Source: Alphaproteobacteria bacterium (GTDB lineage Bacteria; Pseudomonadota; Alphaproteobacteria; Paracaedibacterales; CAITNM01). From it: a stretch of 53,745 bases of DNA. Positions 36,054 to 45,323 of the stretch are shown here, piece after piece (position 1 is the first letter of the stretch; every line of letters starts with the position of its first letter). Below the pieces are notes generated by a model. That model was not told the origin of the DNA. It saw nothing but the letters and a program-made list of their open reading frames with translations, and ran no database searches. Position numbers and translations under genes: made by a program. The stretch is taken from assembly GCA_947478955.1 (NCBI GenBank), contig CANJXJ010000001.1, positions 1 through 53,745 of the forward strand. Reading direction: 5' to 3'.

Positions 36054-36551
36054 TCAATCCAATCGAAAAGAAATAGGAATTTCAAATGATACTTCTTTGC
36101 TGCTAGGGCTGAATTTCCAGGTTTTTATAGTTGCTTGCAATTCTTCTTCGAATAATTCCTTACTTCCTTCAATAGTGATCACTTCAATATGTTCTACATT
36201 CCCAGCCATATTCACTAAAAGCTTTACCGAAAACTCGCCTTCTTGACCATTAGCTTTGGCGTTAGGTGGGTAAGCTGGGGCAGGGTTATACCTAACTGAT
36301 GGCACAAAAGGCGCAACTTCTGTTGTTGATTGATTAACCTCAGCGCTACTGTGCTTCTTCACTTTATCACTCACCTTTTTGTGGGAAGCGACATGAACCT
36401 TTTCCTCTACACCCTTAGGTGACGTTAGTAAAGTTACTGAAAAGTGCGGAAGTTCCTGTTGTTGAGGGCTTTGAATATATTGCCTAATAGAAAAAGCAAG
36501 CAGCCCATGAATGCACGCAGAGCTTATGCATAAATATCGCATCTTTACCAC
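36054..36551 (-). CDS. tonB: TonB-like energy transducer
   Basis: TonB C-terminal domain protein, 165 aa. Short N-terminal hydrophobic anchor (YLCISSACIHGLLAFSI), a charged/polar spacer, then the C-terminal domain with the typical PAPAYPPNAKANGQEGEFSV and SVKLLVNMAGNVEHIEVI. It transmits proton-motive force to outer-membrane receptors. It overlaps btuB by 7 bp, so both belong to one riboswitch-controlled transcript and this TonB is probably dedicated to B12 uptake. exbB and exbD are not in the window. The spacer lacks the long Pro-Lys/Pro-Glu run of E. coli TonB. Confidence 0.85.
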   Translation of the reverse strand: MVKMRYLCISSACIHGLLAFSIRQYIQSPQQQELPHFSVTLLTSPKGVEEKVHVASHKKVSDKVKKHSSAEVNQSTTEVAPFVPSVRYNPAPAYPPNAKANGQEGEFSVKLLVNMAGNVEHIEVITIEGSKELFEEELQATIKTWKFSPSSKEVSFEIPISFRLD

Positions 36552-38353
36552 GTTATGCTTACTCCTGTATTAATCTGGAATCCCGGACTTCTGTACCCAT
36601 GAGGGCTTTCAATATGACGAGCAAGGGCATTTTCAACACCCATAAACCATATTGCTTGCTCTTTAAACTTGTATTGGAAATCACCAAAAAATACTGGATA
36701 ACCACCACGCTTGGTGCCCAAAGTACTTTGTTCAAAATCTGGTTGCATTTGATTCCCAGTATAGCGCCAACCCAAGCTTGACGAAACGTCTTCCTTTTCA
36801 TAAAAAACCCTACCATTTGCTGTCACTTTCGGAATGTTCATTAAGGCCTTTTTAGGCTTAAGACTTACCGATTCTGTATACATACATGATAGTTCAGTTC
36901 CAAAAGCGCCAACTTTATTCTTCCAACCAAGCTCAAAACCCTTTTGGCTAGCCTTGTTAAGGTTTTCATACCTATTGTTTCGATACGTAATTTGGTGTTT
37001 ATACTCAGTCCTAAAAACAAGCATACTAAATGTACCTAGATGCGTTTTTTGAGCAACTCCTAAATTACCTCCATAGGCCGTTTCATTTTTCAAATTGGTA
37101 TTGCCGTATTTTTTGTCATTTAGCATATACAAATCCGGTAGTCGAAACCCTGTGCCCAGGTGAGCAGAAAATTCAGTATCAGCATACCTTGTTAACACAC
37201 TTGAACTTAGTGCATGCATTTGCTTGAAATGATTAGCTTTATGGATGCGTACCCAATTTTTCCAAGTTAAGGTGCTTTTGCTTAAATGAATCCCCTGGGC
37301 AAAAGCATACTCATCATTTTGCTTATGAACAGATCCTGAAGAGTGCGCTGCACTGTGATGATGTTCAATAACAGGTTCAAAAATTAGCGCATCATACTTA
37401 AACTTTATCCCAACCTTTGCTTTGGTATTTTCAAAACTATAAGGAATGCTATTGGTTTGGTAAGGAGAAAAATCCTGCGCATGGACTTTGGTGTATAAGG
37501 TTTTAAAATAGGGCTGAATGGTCTCAGGTGCTCCTTCCAGCTCAAGCGCGTAAATTTGTAAGGTTCTTTTTGACCGGGCATCATATGGACTAACCAACTT
37601 TATATTACTGCCTGTAGTACCTGCTTTAACAAGACCCACTTGCAAAACCGTTTTGACATGATGACTTTCAAAACCAAGTTGATTTAGGAAATATTGTTTC
37701 TGTGTTTTTGGCTTTTTCAATGTCGGATATTTATCTTGATATCTTTTCGGGATGGAATTTTTCCCCTGAAATGAATCGCTTTCTATATGTTGTTGTAGTG
37801 AAAATCCATTGGTTTTTTTTCGCCACCATACATGACCACTTTGAGCATAATTCCCGGCGCTTAACTTAATACCACCACCTTGATTATCTGGCATAGAAAA
37901 GGGAATGACATTCACCACGCCGCCAATAGCGCCATTACCATATTCAGCACAATGTATTCCTTTTATGACCTCAACCTTGCCAGTGGAAAATGGCATTAAA
38001 GCCGCATCCGTTTCTGTTTCACTAATACTAAGTCCTGCCCAAAGCACTTTAGTATACTTTGATCCAGCTCCTTGAATGCTTATAGTCGTTAGCTGCCCAG
38101 GATTACCACTGGTTGTAGTTGTCACGCCTGGAATATTTTTGAGCTGTTGTTCTTCAAAACCAGAAGATAGTGTGTAATCAGTATTTAGTGCTTCAATGAA
38201 TTGCCATTTAGGCAGGGAGACATCCTTTTTGGTCGTCACCACAATAGGTGCCAAAACGACAGTTGATGCAGCAAAAATTGATGCTCCAACTTGGGCTGTA
38301 AAAATAATGCATAAAAATAAGCGCAATGAATTGCCTCCACAGGTTCGCAACAT
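36545..38353 (-). CDS. btuB: TonB-dependent vitamin B12 receptor BtuB
   Basis: TonB-dependent outer-membrane receptor, 602 aa, close to BtuB's usual size. A signal peptide ends near residue 30. The TonB box region is APIVVTTKKD at about 35-44. The plug domain includes IPGVTTTTSGNPGQLTTISI and the end-of-plug GAIGGVVNVIPF. The barrel ends in an aromatic (ITW), as outer-membrane barrels do. What fixes the substrate is the cobalamin riboswitch directly upstream. Together with the overlapping tonB it forms a B12 uptake operon. No btuFCD inner-membrane transporter or cobalamin-dependent enzyme is in this window. Confidence 0.93.
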   Translation of the reverse strand: MLRTCGGNSLRLFLCIIFTAQVGASIFAASTVVLAPIVVTTKKDVSLPKWQFIEALNTDYTLSSGFEEQQLKNIPGVTTTTSGNPGQLTTISIQGAGSKYTKVLWAGLSISETETDAALMPFSTGKVEVIKGIHCAEYGNGAIGGVVNVIPFSMPDNQGGGIKLSAGNYAQSGHVWWRKKTNGFSLQQHIESDSFQGKNSIPKRYQDKYPTLKKPKTQKQYFLNQLGFESHHVKTVLQVGLVKAGTTGSNIKLVSPYDARSKRTLQIYALELEGAPETIQPYFKTLYTKVHAQDFSPYQTNSIPYSFENTKAKVGIKFKYDALIFEPVIEHHHSAAHSSGSVHKQNDEYAFAQGIHLSKSTLTWKNWVRIHKANHFKQMHALSSSVLTRYADTEFSAHLGTGFRLPDLYMLNDKKYGNTNLKNETAYGGNLGVAQKTHLGTFSMLVFRTEYKHQITYRNNRYENLNKASQKGFELGWKNKVGAFGTELSCMYTESVSLKPKKALMNIPKVTANGRVFYEKEDVSSSLGWRYTGNQMQPDFEQSTLGTKRGGYPVFFGDFQYKFKEQAIWFMGVENALARHIESPHGYRSPGFQINTGVSITW

Positions 38354-38411
38354 ATAAGCGCGTCACCCATGGGCTACCCTTCTGATCTCTCCCCGAAATC
38401 TAGAAAAAGTG

Positions 38412-38553
38412 ACACTCTTTTTGCCGGTCTCCTGGCTTGTTGTTCATAGCTGCATTTCTGCCTTCCCAGATTCCTCCAGTGGCATAAAACGAAATGCGCT
38501 CCCAACTCACAGTTGCGGGGGCAGCTTCGGATTTTGACCGAATTCCCGAACAC
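38412..38553 (-). promoter_or_regulatory. cobalamin riboswitch
   Basis: On the minus strand, in order: GGTCAAAATCCGAAGCTG, CTGCCCCCGCAACTGTGAG, the B12 box core GCCACTGG, GGGAAGG, and AGCCAGGAGACCGGC. This is the full set of conserved blocks of the adenosylcobalamin riboswitch. It lies about 60 bases before btuB and should lower btuB-tonB expression when B12 is plentiful. Confidence 0.95.
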
Positions 38554-38614
38554 AAAAAGTTATTTGAGTTTATATAGAAAAAAAGTGACCGTCAAACGAG
38601 TTTAAACTCAACAA

Positions 38615-39805
38615 CTAACAATATTGCCCGGCTATGTATCCCGATGACCAGGCCCATTGAAAATTATATCCACCAAGCCATCCAGTAACATCAACAACTT
38701 CACCAATGAAGAATAACCCAGGAACTTTGGTGCTCTCCATGGTTTTGGATGATAGCTCTTCAGTATCTACACCACCCACGGTTACCTCAGCTTTTTGATA
38801 GCCTTCACTGCCATCAATAATAACTTTAAATTTGTGGATATCATCAGCCATATTAAATAGTGTAGCCTTCTTAAGGTCGGTAATCGCCCGTCCATAATCA
38901 GGGTGGGTGGCCATCACTTCCACAAAACGATTGGGGAAATAATTTTTCAAAAAATTAGCAACTATTTGTTTGCTGTTTTTGTGATTTGTAAATTCGTGCC
39001 TCAAATCAACTTCGGGCAATAAATTAATTGTAATTTCTTCCTTAGCAAATTTTTCTAAGTACGATGATATTTGCAAAATAGCCGGACCACTTAACCCGCG
39101 GTGGGTAAATAAAATATTCTCACAAAACTCGACACCTTTATAAGAAACAACTGAATGTTGTGAAACGCCACTAAGTTGAGTAAAGGTAGGAAGGATTGAT
39201 GGCTCAACCTTTAATGGAACCAAGGCGGGTTTTGTTGCCAGCACTTTAATACCAAATTGGCGGGCAATAATATAGCCAAAATCAGAAGCGCCAATTTGCG
39301 GAATTGATAAACCGCCCGTCGCGATAATAACCGACGCAGCATGAATTACACCATTTGTTGTTGTAAGGATAAACTGATCCTTTTTTTCAATTGATGTAAC
39401 GCAGCAATTAAGGCGCACATCAACTTGCCCGCTCTGGCATTCATCGAGCAGCATATTAATAATTTGCTTAGATGATCCATCACAAAATAATTGTCCCAAT
39501 GTTTTTTCATGATAGGCAATATTGTATGATTCAACGAGCTTAATAAAATCATGCTGGGTATATCGTGCTAATGCAGACTTTGCAAAATGCTTATTACGGC
39601 AGATATAGTTTTTAGGCGATGCAAATAGATTCGTAAAGTTACTGCGCCCTCCACCCGAAATACGGATTTTCTCTCCAATCTTAGATGTATGTTCAATAAG
39701 CATAACGCGCCGTCCGCGTTTGCCGGCAGTGGCTGCGGCCATAAGCCCGGCCGCACCAGCACCGATAACAACAACCTCAGTTTGTATTATTGATGCCAAT
39801 CTCAA
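38615..39805 (-). CDS. HI0933/BaiN-family flavoprotein oxidoreductase
   Basis: NAD(P)/FAD-dependent oxidoreductase of the HI0933 (YhiN/BaiN-like) family, 396 aa. The FAD-binding Rossmann motif is VVVIGAGAAGLMAAATAGKR, followed by the family-specific GEKIRISGGGRSNFTN. Near the C-terminus there are GGVDTEELSSKTMESTKVPG and the FAD loop FIGEVVDVTGWLGGYNFQWA. The substrate of most members is unknown, and bile-acid reduction by BaiN cannot be transferred here. It overlaps the upstream CYTH gene by 4 bp. Confidence 0.92.
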   Translation of the reverse strand: MRLASIIQTEVVVIGAGAAGLMAAATAGKRGRRVMLIEHTSKIGEKIRISGGGRSNFTNLFASPKNYICRNKHFAKSALARYTQHDFIKLVESYNIAYHEKTLGQLFCDGSSKQIINMLLDECQSGQVDVRLNCCVTSIEKKDQFILTTTNGVIHAASVIIATGGLSIPQIGASDFGYIIARQFGIKVLATKPALVPLKVEPSILPTFTQLSGVSQHSVVSYKGVEFCENILFTHRGLSGPAILQISSYLEKFAKEEITINLLPEVDLRHEFTNHKNSKQIVANFLKNYFPNRFVEVMATHPDYGRAITDLKKATLFNMADDIHKFKVIIDGSEGYQKAEVTVGGVDTEELSSKTMESTKVPGLFFIGEVVDVTGWLGGYNFQWAWSSGYIAGQYC

Positions 39806-40449
39806 GCTGCCATATCTGTGTCTATTAGATACTTACCCTTTAGGTACAGCGCCTTGTTAATATCACGCAACCGTAACTCTATGTATCCGGAATTAAATTC
39901 TTGAAGCGCCATTCCTTTTGTTGCTTTTTCAACTTCATTCAAAAAAACTTCTTTAGGCATAGTGTTATCTTTAGCTTCTAGTTCCAGAAAGGTTCCAAAA
40001 TCTGCAAATTCATCTATGGCTATAATGAACATATCATCTTCGTAGGTTCTACGATTTTTATCTAAGGTCGCAAGAGTTTCTAAATTGTTGCTCCTTAAAA
40101 ACCCATCATAGGTGTAAGGAGTTGGACACTTAATAGATATCATTTTTGCTAAGGTTTCAAACATATGAATTGAGGAAGATTCAAAAGGCAAAGCAACATT
40201 GTACTCATGGCAAACCGTGTGATCAGTTACATTTTTTATTCCTAAATGATCTGGGTTAAATTTAAAATCGAGCGATTGTTCATTGCGTATTCTAATAAAG
40301 ATCCCATCTTGGTAAAACAATCCATCTGGGGTATCTAAATATTGGTCAACAACTCTCTTAGATGAAAAAAAATGTTTATCTTTCAAAAATTCATCCAAGT
40401 TACTGTTCAGTACTTGGAACTTTTTTTCCATTTCAATTGGATTACTCAT
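39802..40449 (-). CDS. CYTH-domain protein (possible triphosphatase/adenylate cyclase)
   Basis: CYTH (CyaB/thiamine triphosphatase) fold, 215 aa. The hallmark E-x-E-x-K is at residues 6-10 (IEMEKKF). Later strands carry the charged residues that line the tunnel: FIRIRNEQSLDFKF, NRRTYEDDMFIIAIDEF and FLELEA. Members hydrolyse inorganic triphosphate or thiamine triphosphate, or cyclise ATP; the exact activity cannot be read off. No CHAD domain is fused. It overlaps the following flavoprotein gene by 4 bp. Confidence 0.85.
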   Translation of the reverse strand: MSNPIEMEKKFQVLNSNLDEFLKDKHFFSSKRVVDQYLDTPDGLFYQDGIFIRIRNEQSLDFKFNPDHLGIKNVTDHTVCHEYNVALPFESSSIHMFETLAKMISIKCPTPYTYDGFLRSNNLETLATLDKNRRTYEDDMFIIAIDEFADFGTFLELEAKDNTMPKEVFLNEVEKATKGMALQEFNSGYIELRLRDINKALYLKGKYLIDTDMAA

Positions 40450-40461
40450 GTGTGATCCTTA

Positions 40462-40495
40462 AAATTAAAGGCGACTAACCTTGAAGTAGCCGCCT
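40462..40495 (-). terminator. intrinsic terminator of the rhodanese gene
   Basis: On the minus strand: arms AGGCGGCTA and TAGTCGCCT (one mismatch), nine-base loop, then TTAATTTT. It lies between the rhodanese stop and the CYTH start, separating the two transcripts. Confidence 0.6.
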
Positions 40496-40518
40496 CTTAA
40501 ATTGTTTTTGATCTTATT

Positions 40519-41022
40519 TTAAGCTTTAGGCTTATCAACAGGCTTTTTGTTTTCAGTCCATTCTTTAATGCCGCCTGCATAATGGCAGATATTTGTGTAT
40601 CCCATTCCTACAAGACGTTCAGCTAAAGTAGTGCTTGCTGGGCAGCTTACGCTCCCGCAGTACACAACAATCATGGCCGTTTTATCTTTTAATTTTGACT
40701 GAATATCTTTGTCATCAGCATTTGCTGCAAGGAAAATGGCTCCTTTTATGGTTTCATCGCCACTACCACGCGCATCAACAATAGTTGCACTTGAAAGCAT
40801 ACTTTCAACTTCAGCCATGGTTTTTTCTGTAATTGCAACGGGTGTAGGTTTAGGTTCCTCTTTTTTTACAGAATCAGCTGCCGTTGTTTTGCTTAAAGCC
40901 ATATCTGCATCTGTTTTTTTAGTAGCCGTTTCGGTCTTAGTTGATGCCGAAAGATCAGCGCCTAAAATAGCCACTACCGCTAAACTAATTGATGAAAGTA
41001 AACGAATCATCATCATATTCAT
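40519..41022 (-). CDS. exported rhodanese-like domain protein
   Basis: 167 aa: signal peptide (residues 1-26, IRLLSSISLAVVAILGADLS), a Lys/Thr/Ala-rich linker to about residue 62, then a rhodanese domain. The active-site loop is YCGSVSCPAS with the catalytic Cys at 122 and a second Cys at 127. The CH2A-like segment IVDARGSG and the C-terminal HYAGGIKEWTE are also typical. Rhodaneses move sulfane sulfur or sense redox state. Being exported, it may act in the periplasm, with the substrate unknown. The gene is divergent from gpmI, about 90 bp away. Confidence 0.85.
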   Translation of the reverse strand: MNMMMIRLLSSISLAVVAILGADLSASTKTETATKKTDADMALSKTTAADSVKKEEPKPTPVAITEKTMAEVESMLSSATIVDARGSGDETIKGAIFLAANADDKDIQSKLKDKTAMIVVYCGSVSCPASTTLAERLVGMGYTNICHYAGGIKEWTENKKPVDKPKA

Positions 41023-41111
41023 AAAATTCCCCTGTGGTTAATAGTTTGATTCATTAGCATTAGAAGATAAAATGACGTTAAAATCAACATAATAGAAAAA
41101 TTTGGACTGTT

Positions 41112-42623
41112 GTGAATCGTAAAGTTGTGCTGTGTATCCTTGATGGCTGGGGAATAGAACCAAACGACATGTTTAATGGCATTAAAGCTGCTAAGCATTG
41201 GCCAGACATTTTGCAAAAATATCCCCATACTCAATTACAAGCTTCCGATCACTATGTAGGCCTTCCCGATGGGCAGATGGGCAATAGTGAAGTGGGTCAC
41301 ATGACCATAGGCCTTGGTCGAGTGCTTCTCCAAGACTTGCCAAAAATAGACCAAGCATTTTCCAGCGCGATTATTAAAAATAACGAAAAAATTCTAAAAG
41401 CTATCGAGCAGCTTCAGCGTACTAAAAAGCCCTGTCATCTTATGGGGTTGTTGTCTTCAGGCGGGGTGCATTCCCATATGAATCACATGATTGAGGCGGC
41501 AAAATTATTGGCTGATGCTGAAATACCTGTCTATGTGCACGGATTTTTAGATGGGCGTGATACGCCCCCTAAAAGTGCCGCGGGTTATGTGGATACATTT
41601 TTAAAAGCAATCAGCAATTATCCAAATATTCATCTGGCTTCTTTAGGAGGGCGCTACTTTGCCATGGACCGTGATAACCGATGGGATAGGATTCAGCTTG
41701 CTTATAAAGCAATCGTTCAAGCAGATGTACCTAAATTTTCCAATGCTGCCCAGGCTATTGAAAGCTCATATAGTAATAATATTACTGACGAGTTTATTCT
41801 CCCCTCTATTCATGAGGGCTACCCTGGAATGCATGATGGTGACGGGCTTTGGATGATAAATTTCAGGTCAGATCGCGTTCGGCAACTTTTGCGAAGCCTT
41901 TTGGTGCAAGATTTCTCTATGTTTAACCGAGAAAAAATCATTCAGTTTGGCCCCACCTTAGCAATGAATGAATATGCTGATGACCTTACTCCGTTGATTC
42001 CCTCAATCTTTATAAAAGACGCGGTTGACAAGAGCTTGGGAGAAATACTTTCAGCCCAAGGGCTAAAACAGTTAAGGATAGCAGAGACTGAAAAATATGC
42101 CCATGTTACTTTTTTTCTAAATGGTGGTCGAGAAACTTCTTTTCAGGGGGAAGAAAGGGTAATGATCCCATCTCCTCAAGTTGCCACGTATGATTTGCAA
42201 CCGGAAATGTCGGCAGAGGAAGTGACAAAAACCGTAACCCAAGCTATGGAACGTAATGACCTTAGCCTTATCGTTGTGAACTATGCGAATACTGATATGG
42301 TAGGTCATACAGGCGTTATAGAAGCTATTCATAAAGCCGTTGCATGTGTTGACCTTTGTGTAAAAAATTTAGAGCAAAAAGCTATAGAAAATAATTGGAC
42401 CTTACTAATAACTGCAGACCATGGGAATGCGGAATGTATGCGAGAAGGTGATGCACTAACTCCTCATACCGCCCATACCTGCAACCCAGTGCCCTTTGTC
42501 TTAGTGAATGGTGATGCCAAAAATTTAAAGGCTGGCACTCTTGCTGATATTTCCCCAACAATTTTAAACATCATGGGAATCGATCAACCAAAAGAAATGA
42601 CAGGAAAATCATTGCTGTGTTGA
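41112..42623 (+). CDS. gpmI: 2,3-bisphosphoglycerate-independent phosphoglycerate mutase
   Basis: GpmI, 503 aa, start GTG at 41112. Alkaline-phosphatase fold with Mn2+ ligands: Asp11 in CILDGWGI, the phosphorylated Ser59 in GQMGNSEVGHM, and the C-terminal metal sites ITADHGNAE and HTAHTCNPVPF. It interconverts 3- and 2-phosphoglycerate in glycolysis. It begins a run of seven closely packed genes. The gpmI-envC-ctpA order recurs in alphaproteobacteria. Confidence 0.97.
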   Translation: MNRKVVLCILDGWGIEPNDMFNGIKAAKHWPDILQKYPHTQLQASDHYVGLPDGQMGNSEVGHMTIGLGRVLLQDLPKIDQAFSSAIIKNNEKILKAIEQLQRTKKPCHLMGLLSSGGVHSHMNHMIEAAKLLADAEIPVYVHGFLDGRDTPPKSAAGYVDTFLKAISNYPNIHLASLGGRYFAMDRDNRWDRIQLAYKAIVQADVPKFSNAAQAIESSYSNNITDEFILPSIHEGYPGMHDGDGLWMINFRSDRVRQLLRSLLVQDFSMFNREKIIQFGPTLAMNEYADDLTPLIPSIFIKDAVDKSLGEILSAQGLKQLRIAETEKYAHVTFFLNGGRETSFQGEERVMIPSPQVATYDLQPEMSAEEVTKTVTQAMERNDLSLIVVNYANTDMVGHTGVIEAIHKAVACVDLCVKNLEQKAIENNWTLLITADHGNAECMREGDALTPHTAHTCNPVPFVLVNGDAKNLKAGTLADISPTILNIMGIDQPKEMTGKSLLC

Positions 42624-43522
42624 GATATTTCTTGTTCATCATTTTTATCTCCACGCTTAAATGTGAAGTTCACATCGAGCTCTTTGACCAAGCACAAAAA
42701 TGGCATAACATCCAACAGCAACTCGCTATGTTGTATAGTCAGTACCATAAAATAAATGGCAACAGGCTTCTTGATAATCAAGAATTTTTTAACATTCAAC
42801 AACAGTTGGGAGCGATATACCTTGCGCAAAAACGCTATCAACTTGGGTTTGGCACAGCTTTGCTTCCATCGACAAAAGCGGTGCATAACTATGTCAGGAA
42901 AAAGACATTCCTTACTTTAAAGACAAAAGAGCTTATGCCTTTGTATAAGCAATATGTACTCGAATATCAAAAAAAATATGGCCGTGGAGAATTTGAGCGG
43001 ATTCAAAAATCTATTAAACAGCTAGAAGCATTGAATGTGCTACATGTAAAACTATTTGAACAATTACAACAGGAATATAAAAATATACGCTGGGTAGATA
43101 GCTCAAAAATGGATGATATTTCTTCCATTGAAGCCCATATAAAAAAGCTGCCCATAGGGGAGGTGGGTAAAAAATCAAGCCATCTATTAAATTGGATAAC
43201 CCCCGTGGCAGGGATTCAAGAAACTTCCTCTAAAATGTTATGGAAACCTCTTGCCGGATCTTTAGTGCTTTCGCCAGATGCTGGCGCTGTAACATCAATT
43301 GGGCGCTTAGAAGGTGCCATTGTTGTTTTCATTAAACAGCATCATTTTACCTATATTATTACAGGGCTAAATCGTTGCTGTGTCAATATTGGAGATAAAT
43401 TAAGGCAAGGAGAGCCTCTAGGGTTTTGTGCTGATACAGATCCTTGCTTAGTTGAACTACAGTTATGGCGTGATGATATTGCTTTGGATCCTGATCCCTA
43501 TCACAAGGTCATCCAATTATGA
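42617..43522 (+). CDS. EnvC-like murein hydrolase activator (degenerate M23)
   Basis: 301 aa, start GTG at 42617, overlapping gpmI by 7 bp. Signal peptide (LRYFLFIIFISTLKC), a helical coiled-coil middle (about residues 20-180), then a degenerate LytM/M23 domain: GSLVLSPDAGAVTSIGRLEG, FTYIITGLNRCCVNIGDKLR, QGEPLGFCADTD, VELQLWRDDIALDPDPY. The order of these blocks matches the EnvC C-terminal domain. The zinc-binding His-x-His of active M23 enzymes is absent, as in EnvC, which activates amidases instead of cutting peptidoglycan. The coiled coil is shorter than in E. coli EnvC. Synteny between gpmI and ctpA supports the call. Confidence 0.8.
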   Translation: MLRYFLFIIFISTLKCEVHIELFDQAQKWHNIQQQLAMLYSQYHKINGNRLLDNQEFFNIQQQLGAIYLAQKRYQLGFGTALLPSTKAVHNYVRKKTFLTLKTKELMPLYKQYVLEYQKKYGRGEFERIQKSIKQLEALNVLHVKLFEQLQQEYKNIRWVDSSKMDDISSIEAHIKKLPIGEVGKKSSHLLNWITPVAGIQETSSKMLWKPLAGSLVLSPDAGAVTSIGRLEGAIVVFIKQHHFTYIITGLNRCCVNIGDKLRQGEPLGFCADTDPCLVELQLWRDDIALDPDPYHKVIQL

Positions 43523-44607
43523 AGCTATCTCTTCTGCTCTTTTTGCTATTGGCCAGCTGTTCAAGCCCGTATCAAGATTTACATGACAGCTTAGATGAAG
43601 CCTTAACTATTATTAATGAATTTTCCCCAGAAAAACCTGAGCCTGAAAAACTTCGTCAAGGAATGTTGCAGGGATTAATTCAAGGAATTGACCCCCATGG
43701 GCTGTACCTAAGTGAAGTGCAGAAAAAAAACCTAGTGGAAAGTATTGAGGGAGGAGACTTAAAACTAGGAGTGCTTATTACCAACCATGAAGATGGATTA
43801 CAAGCTAAAAAAGTTTTTGAAAAATCACCTGGAAACGTAGCAGGCATTAAAGATAATGATATTTTAATTGAGTTTGATGGTGTCTCTCTAAAAAATATTA
43901 AGTTGGATGACTTTTTACCACTGATAAAAGAAAAAAAATCGTACCCGGTTACTCTTTTAAGAGGTAATAGAAAAATTACCACCAGCATTACGCCAGGCCA
44001 GTTCAAGTCTCCAAGTGTCGAGCTAAAATGGTTTGATAATGTTGCGTGTCTAAAGTTTGGCTGTATTGGCAAAGATGCTGCTAATGAAGTTCACGATCAG
44101 TTGCAAATCATCAAAGCTTACAAGAAATTAAAGGGTCTTATCCTTGATTTACGTGATTGTCCTGGAGGCAGTTTTGAAGCGGGAATCGATATAACCAGTC
44201 AATTTTTAGATGGGGATGTTGTCGTTGAAATGCAAAAAAAAGAAGAATTTTTAAAATTTTGCTCAAACGAACACGATATTTTAAATAAACTTCCTCTCTT
44301 AGTGTTGCAAAATAAAAACACATGTTCAGCAGCAGAAATTATTGCAGCAGCATTAAAAGCCCATAAGCGCGCAACATTAATTGGTGAAAATACCGCAGGA
44401 AGTGCTACTGCCAAGAGGGTAGTGCCTTTTATAAATCGCAAAGATGGTTTAATTTTAACAATAGCTTTTTTAAATGATCCATTTGGAAAAAGGATTGGCA
44501 AAAACGGAGTAGAACCAGATATAGTGAAAAAAGAAATAAAAATACCAAAAAGCCAAAAAAGCGATTTGTATATAGCAGAAGCTTTGAAACTTTTAAACTC
44601 AAAATAG
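43519..44607 (+). CDS. ctpA: S41-family C-terminal processing protease lipoprotein
   Basis: 362 aa, ATGA overlap with the previous gene. The lipobox LLASC puts the acyl Cys at residue 14. A PDZ domain covers about residues 80-150 (DLKLGVLITNHEDGLQAKKV ... GIKDNDILIEFDGV). The peptidase core has LILDLRDCPGGSFEAGIDIT and the nucleophile Ser270 in KNTCSAAEIIAAALKAHKR. Where classic CtpA has the Lys base (FGKG), this protein reads NTAGSATAKR, so the usual Lys is replaced by Ser295. It may use another residue, be a variant more like the TAG-type S41 enzymes, or be inactive. It probably trims exported proteins or helps control cell-wall enzymes with the EnvC-like neighbour. Confidence 0.88.
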   Translation: MKLSLLLFLLLASCSSPYQDLHDSLDEALTIINEFSPEKPEPEKLRQGMLQGLIQGIDPHGLYLSEVQKKNLVESIEGGDLKLGVLITNHEDGLQAKKVFEKSPGNVAGIKDNDILIEFDGVSLKNIKLDDFLPLIKEKKSYPVTLLRGNRKITTSITPGQFKSPSVELKWFDNVACLKFGCIGKDAANEVHDQLQIIKAYKKLKGLILDLRDCPGGSFEAGIDITSQFLDGDVVVEMQKKEEFLKFCSNEHDILNKLPLLVLQNKNTCSAAEIIAAALKAHKRATLIGENTAGSATAKRVVPFINRKDGLILTIAFLNDPFGKRIGKNGVEPDIVKKEIKIPKSQKSDLYIAEALKLLNSK

Positions 44608-44621
44608 CGAAGGGGACAATA

Positions 44622-45287
44622 ATGAATCATTTTCCTGCATTAAGTAAAGAATCAGCAAGATTGTGTGAATCGGACTACTTACACATGACTGGTTTAAATG
44701 AAAAAAGCTTGATTGAGCTAACGGGGCTAGCTTGCGCAAAGGAAATTTTAAATTATTATGGCCCGTTTTATACCGACCATATTGTTATTTATGCGGGGCC
44801 GGGAAAAAATGGCGGTGATGGAGTCTCTACAGCATTATTCCTTGCACCATACACTAAAAAAATCAGTATATGTATGCCGGTTAACCCATCGCAAGATATT
44901 TTAAAAATTAACATATCCAACGTTCATAATTTTTACCCCAATATTGAAATCACAGATTGCCCCGTTACTGGTGATATATACATAGATGCTCTCTTTGGCA
45001 TTGGCCTTTCAAGAAAGCCAGAAGGGATTTTTGAACAGCTTATTAAATCGATGAATGAACAACCTAATCCCGTTATTTCAATTGATATCCCAAGTGGCAT
45101 GGATGCAAATACCTCATTAAGCCTGGTCGAAGCCGTCAGTCCTAATTTAACGCTTGCGATAGGATGTTTGAAACCTATTCATCAACATGTGAAAGCAGAA
45201 ATGATTTGTGGTGAAATTATTTGTCTTGATGTGGGATTTCCTAATCAGCTAATAGAAAAATATGCTGAAATACAAAAGGTTGCATGA
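44622..45287 (+). CDS. nnrE: NAD(P)H-hydrate epimerase
   Basis: YjeF N-terminal (AIBP) domain, 221 aa. The nucleotide-binding loop reads YAGPGKNGGDGVSTAL, and the catalytic region YIDALFGIGLSRKPEG and VISIDIPSGMDAN are present. It epimerises damaged R-NAD(P)HX so that the dehydratase can repair it. The dehydratase domain (NnrD), often fused C-terminally, is absent: the protein ends after the epimerase domain, so nnrD must be elsewhere. Shine-Dalgarno GAAGGGG precedes the ATG. Confidence 0.92.
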   Translation: MNHFPALSKESARLCESDYLHMTGLNEKSLIELTGLACAKEILNYYGPFYTDHIVIYAGPGKNGGDGVSTALFLAPYTKKISICMPVNPSQDILKINISNVHNFYPNIEITDCPVTGDIYIDALFGIGLSRKPEGIFEQLIKSMNEQPNPVISIDIPSGMDANTSLSLVEAVSPNLTLAIGCLKPIHQHVKAEMICGEIICLDVGFPNQLIEKYAEIQKVA

Positions 45288-45323
45288 TAGCATAGCTTAG
45301 AACGCTAAAGCTCAGGCTTAAAA

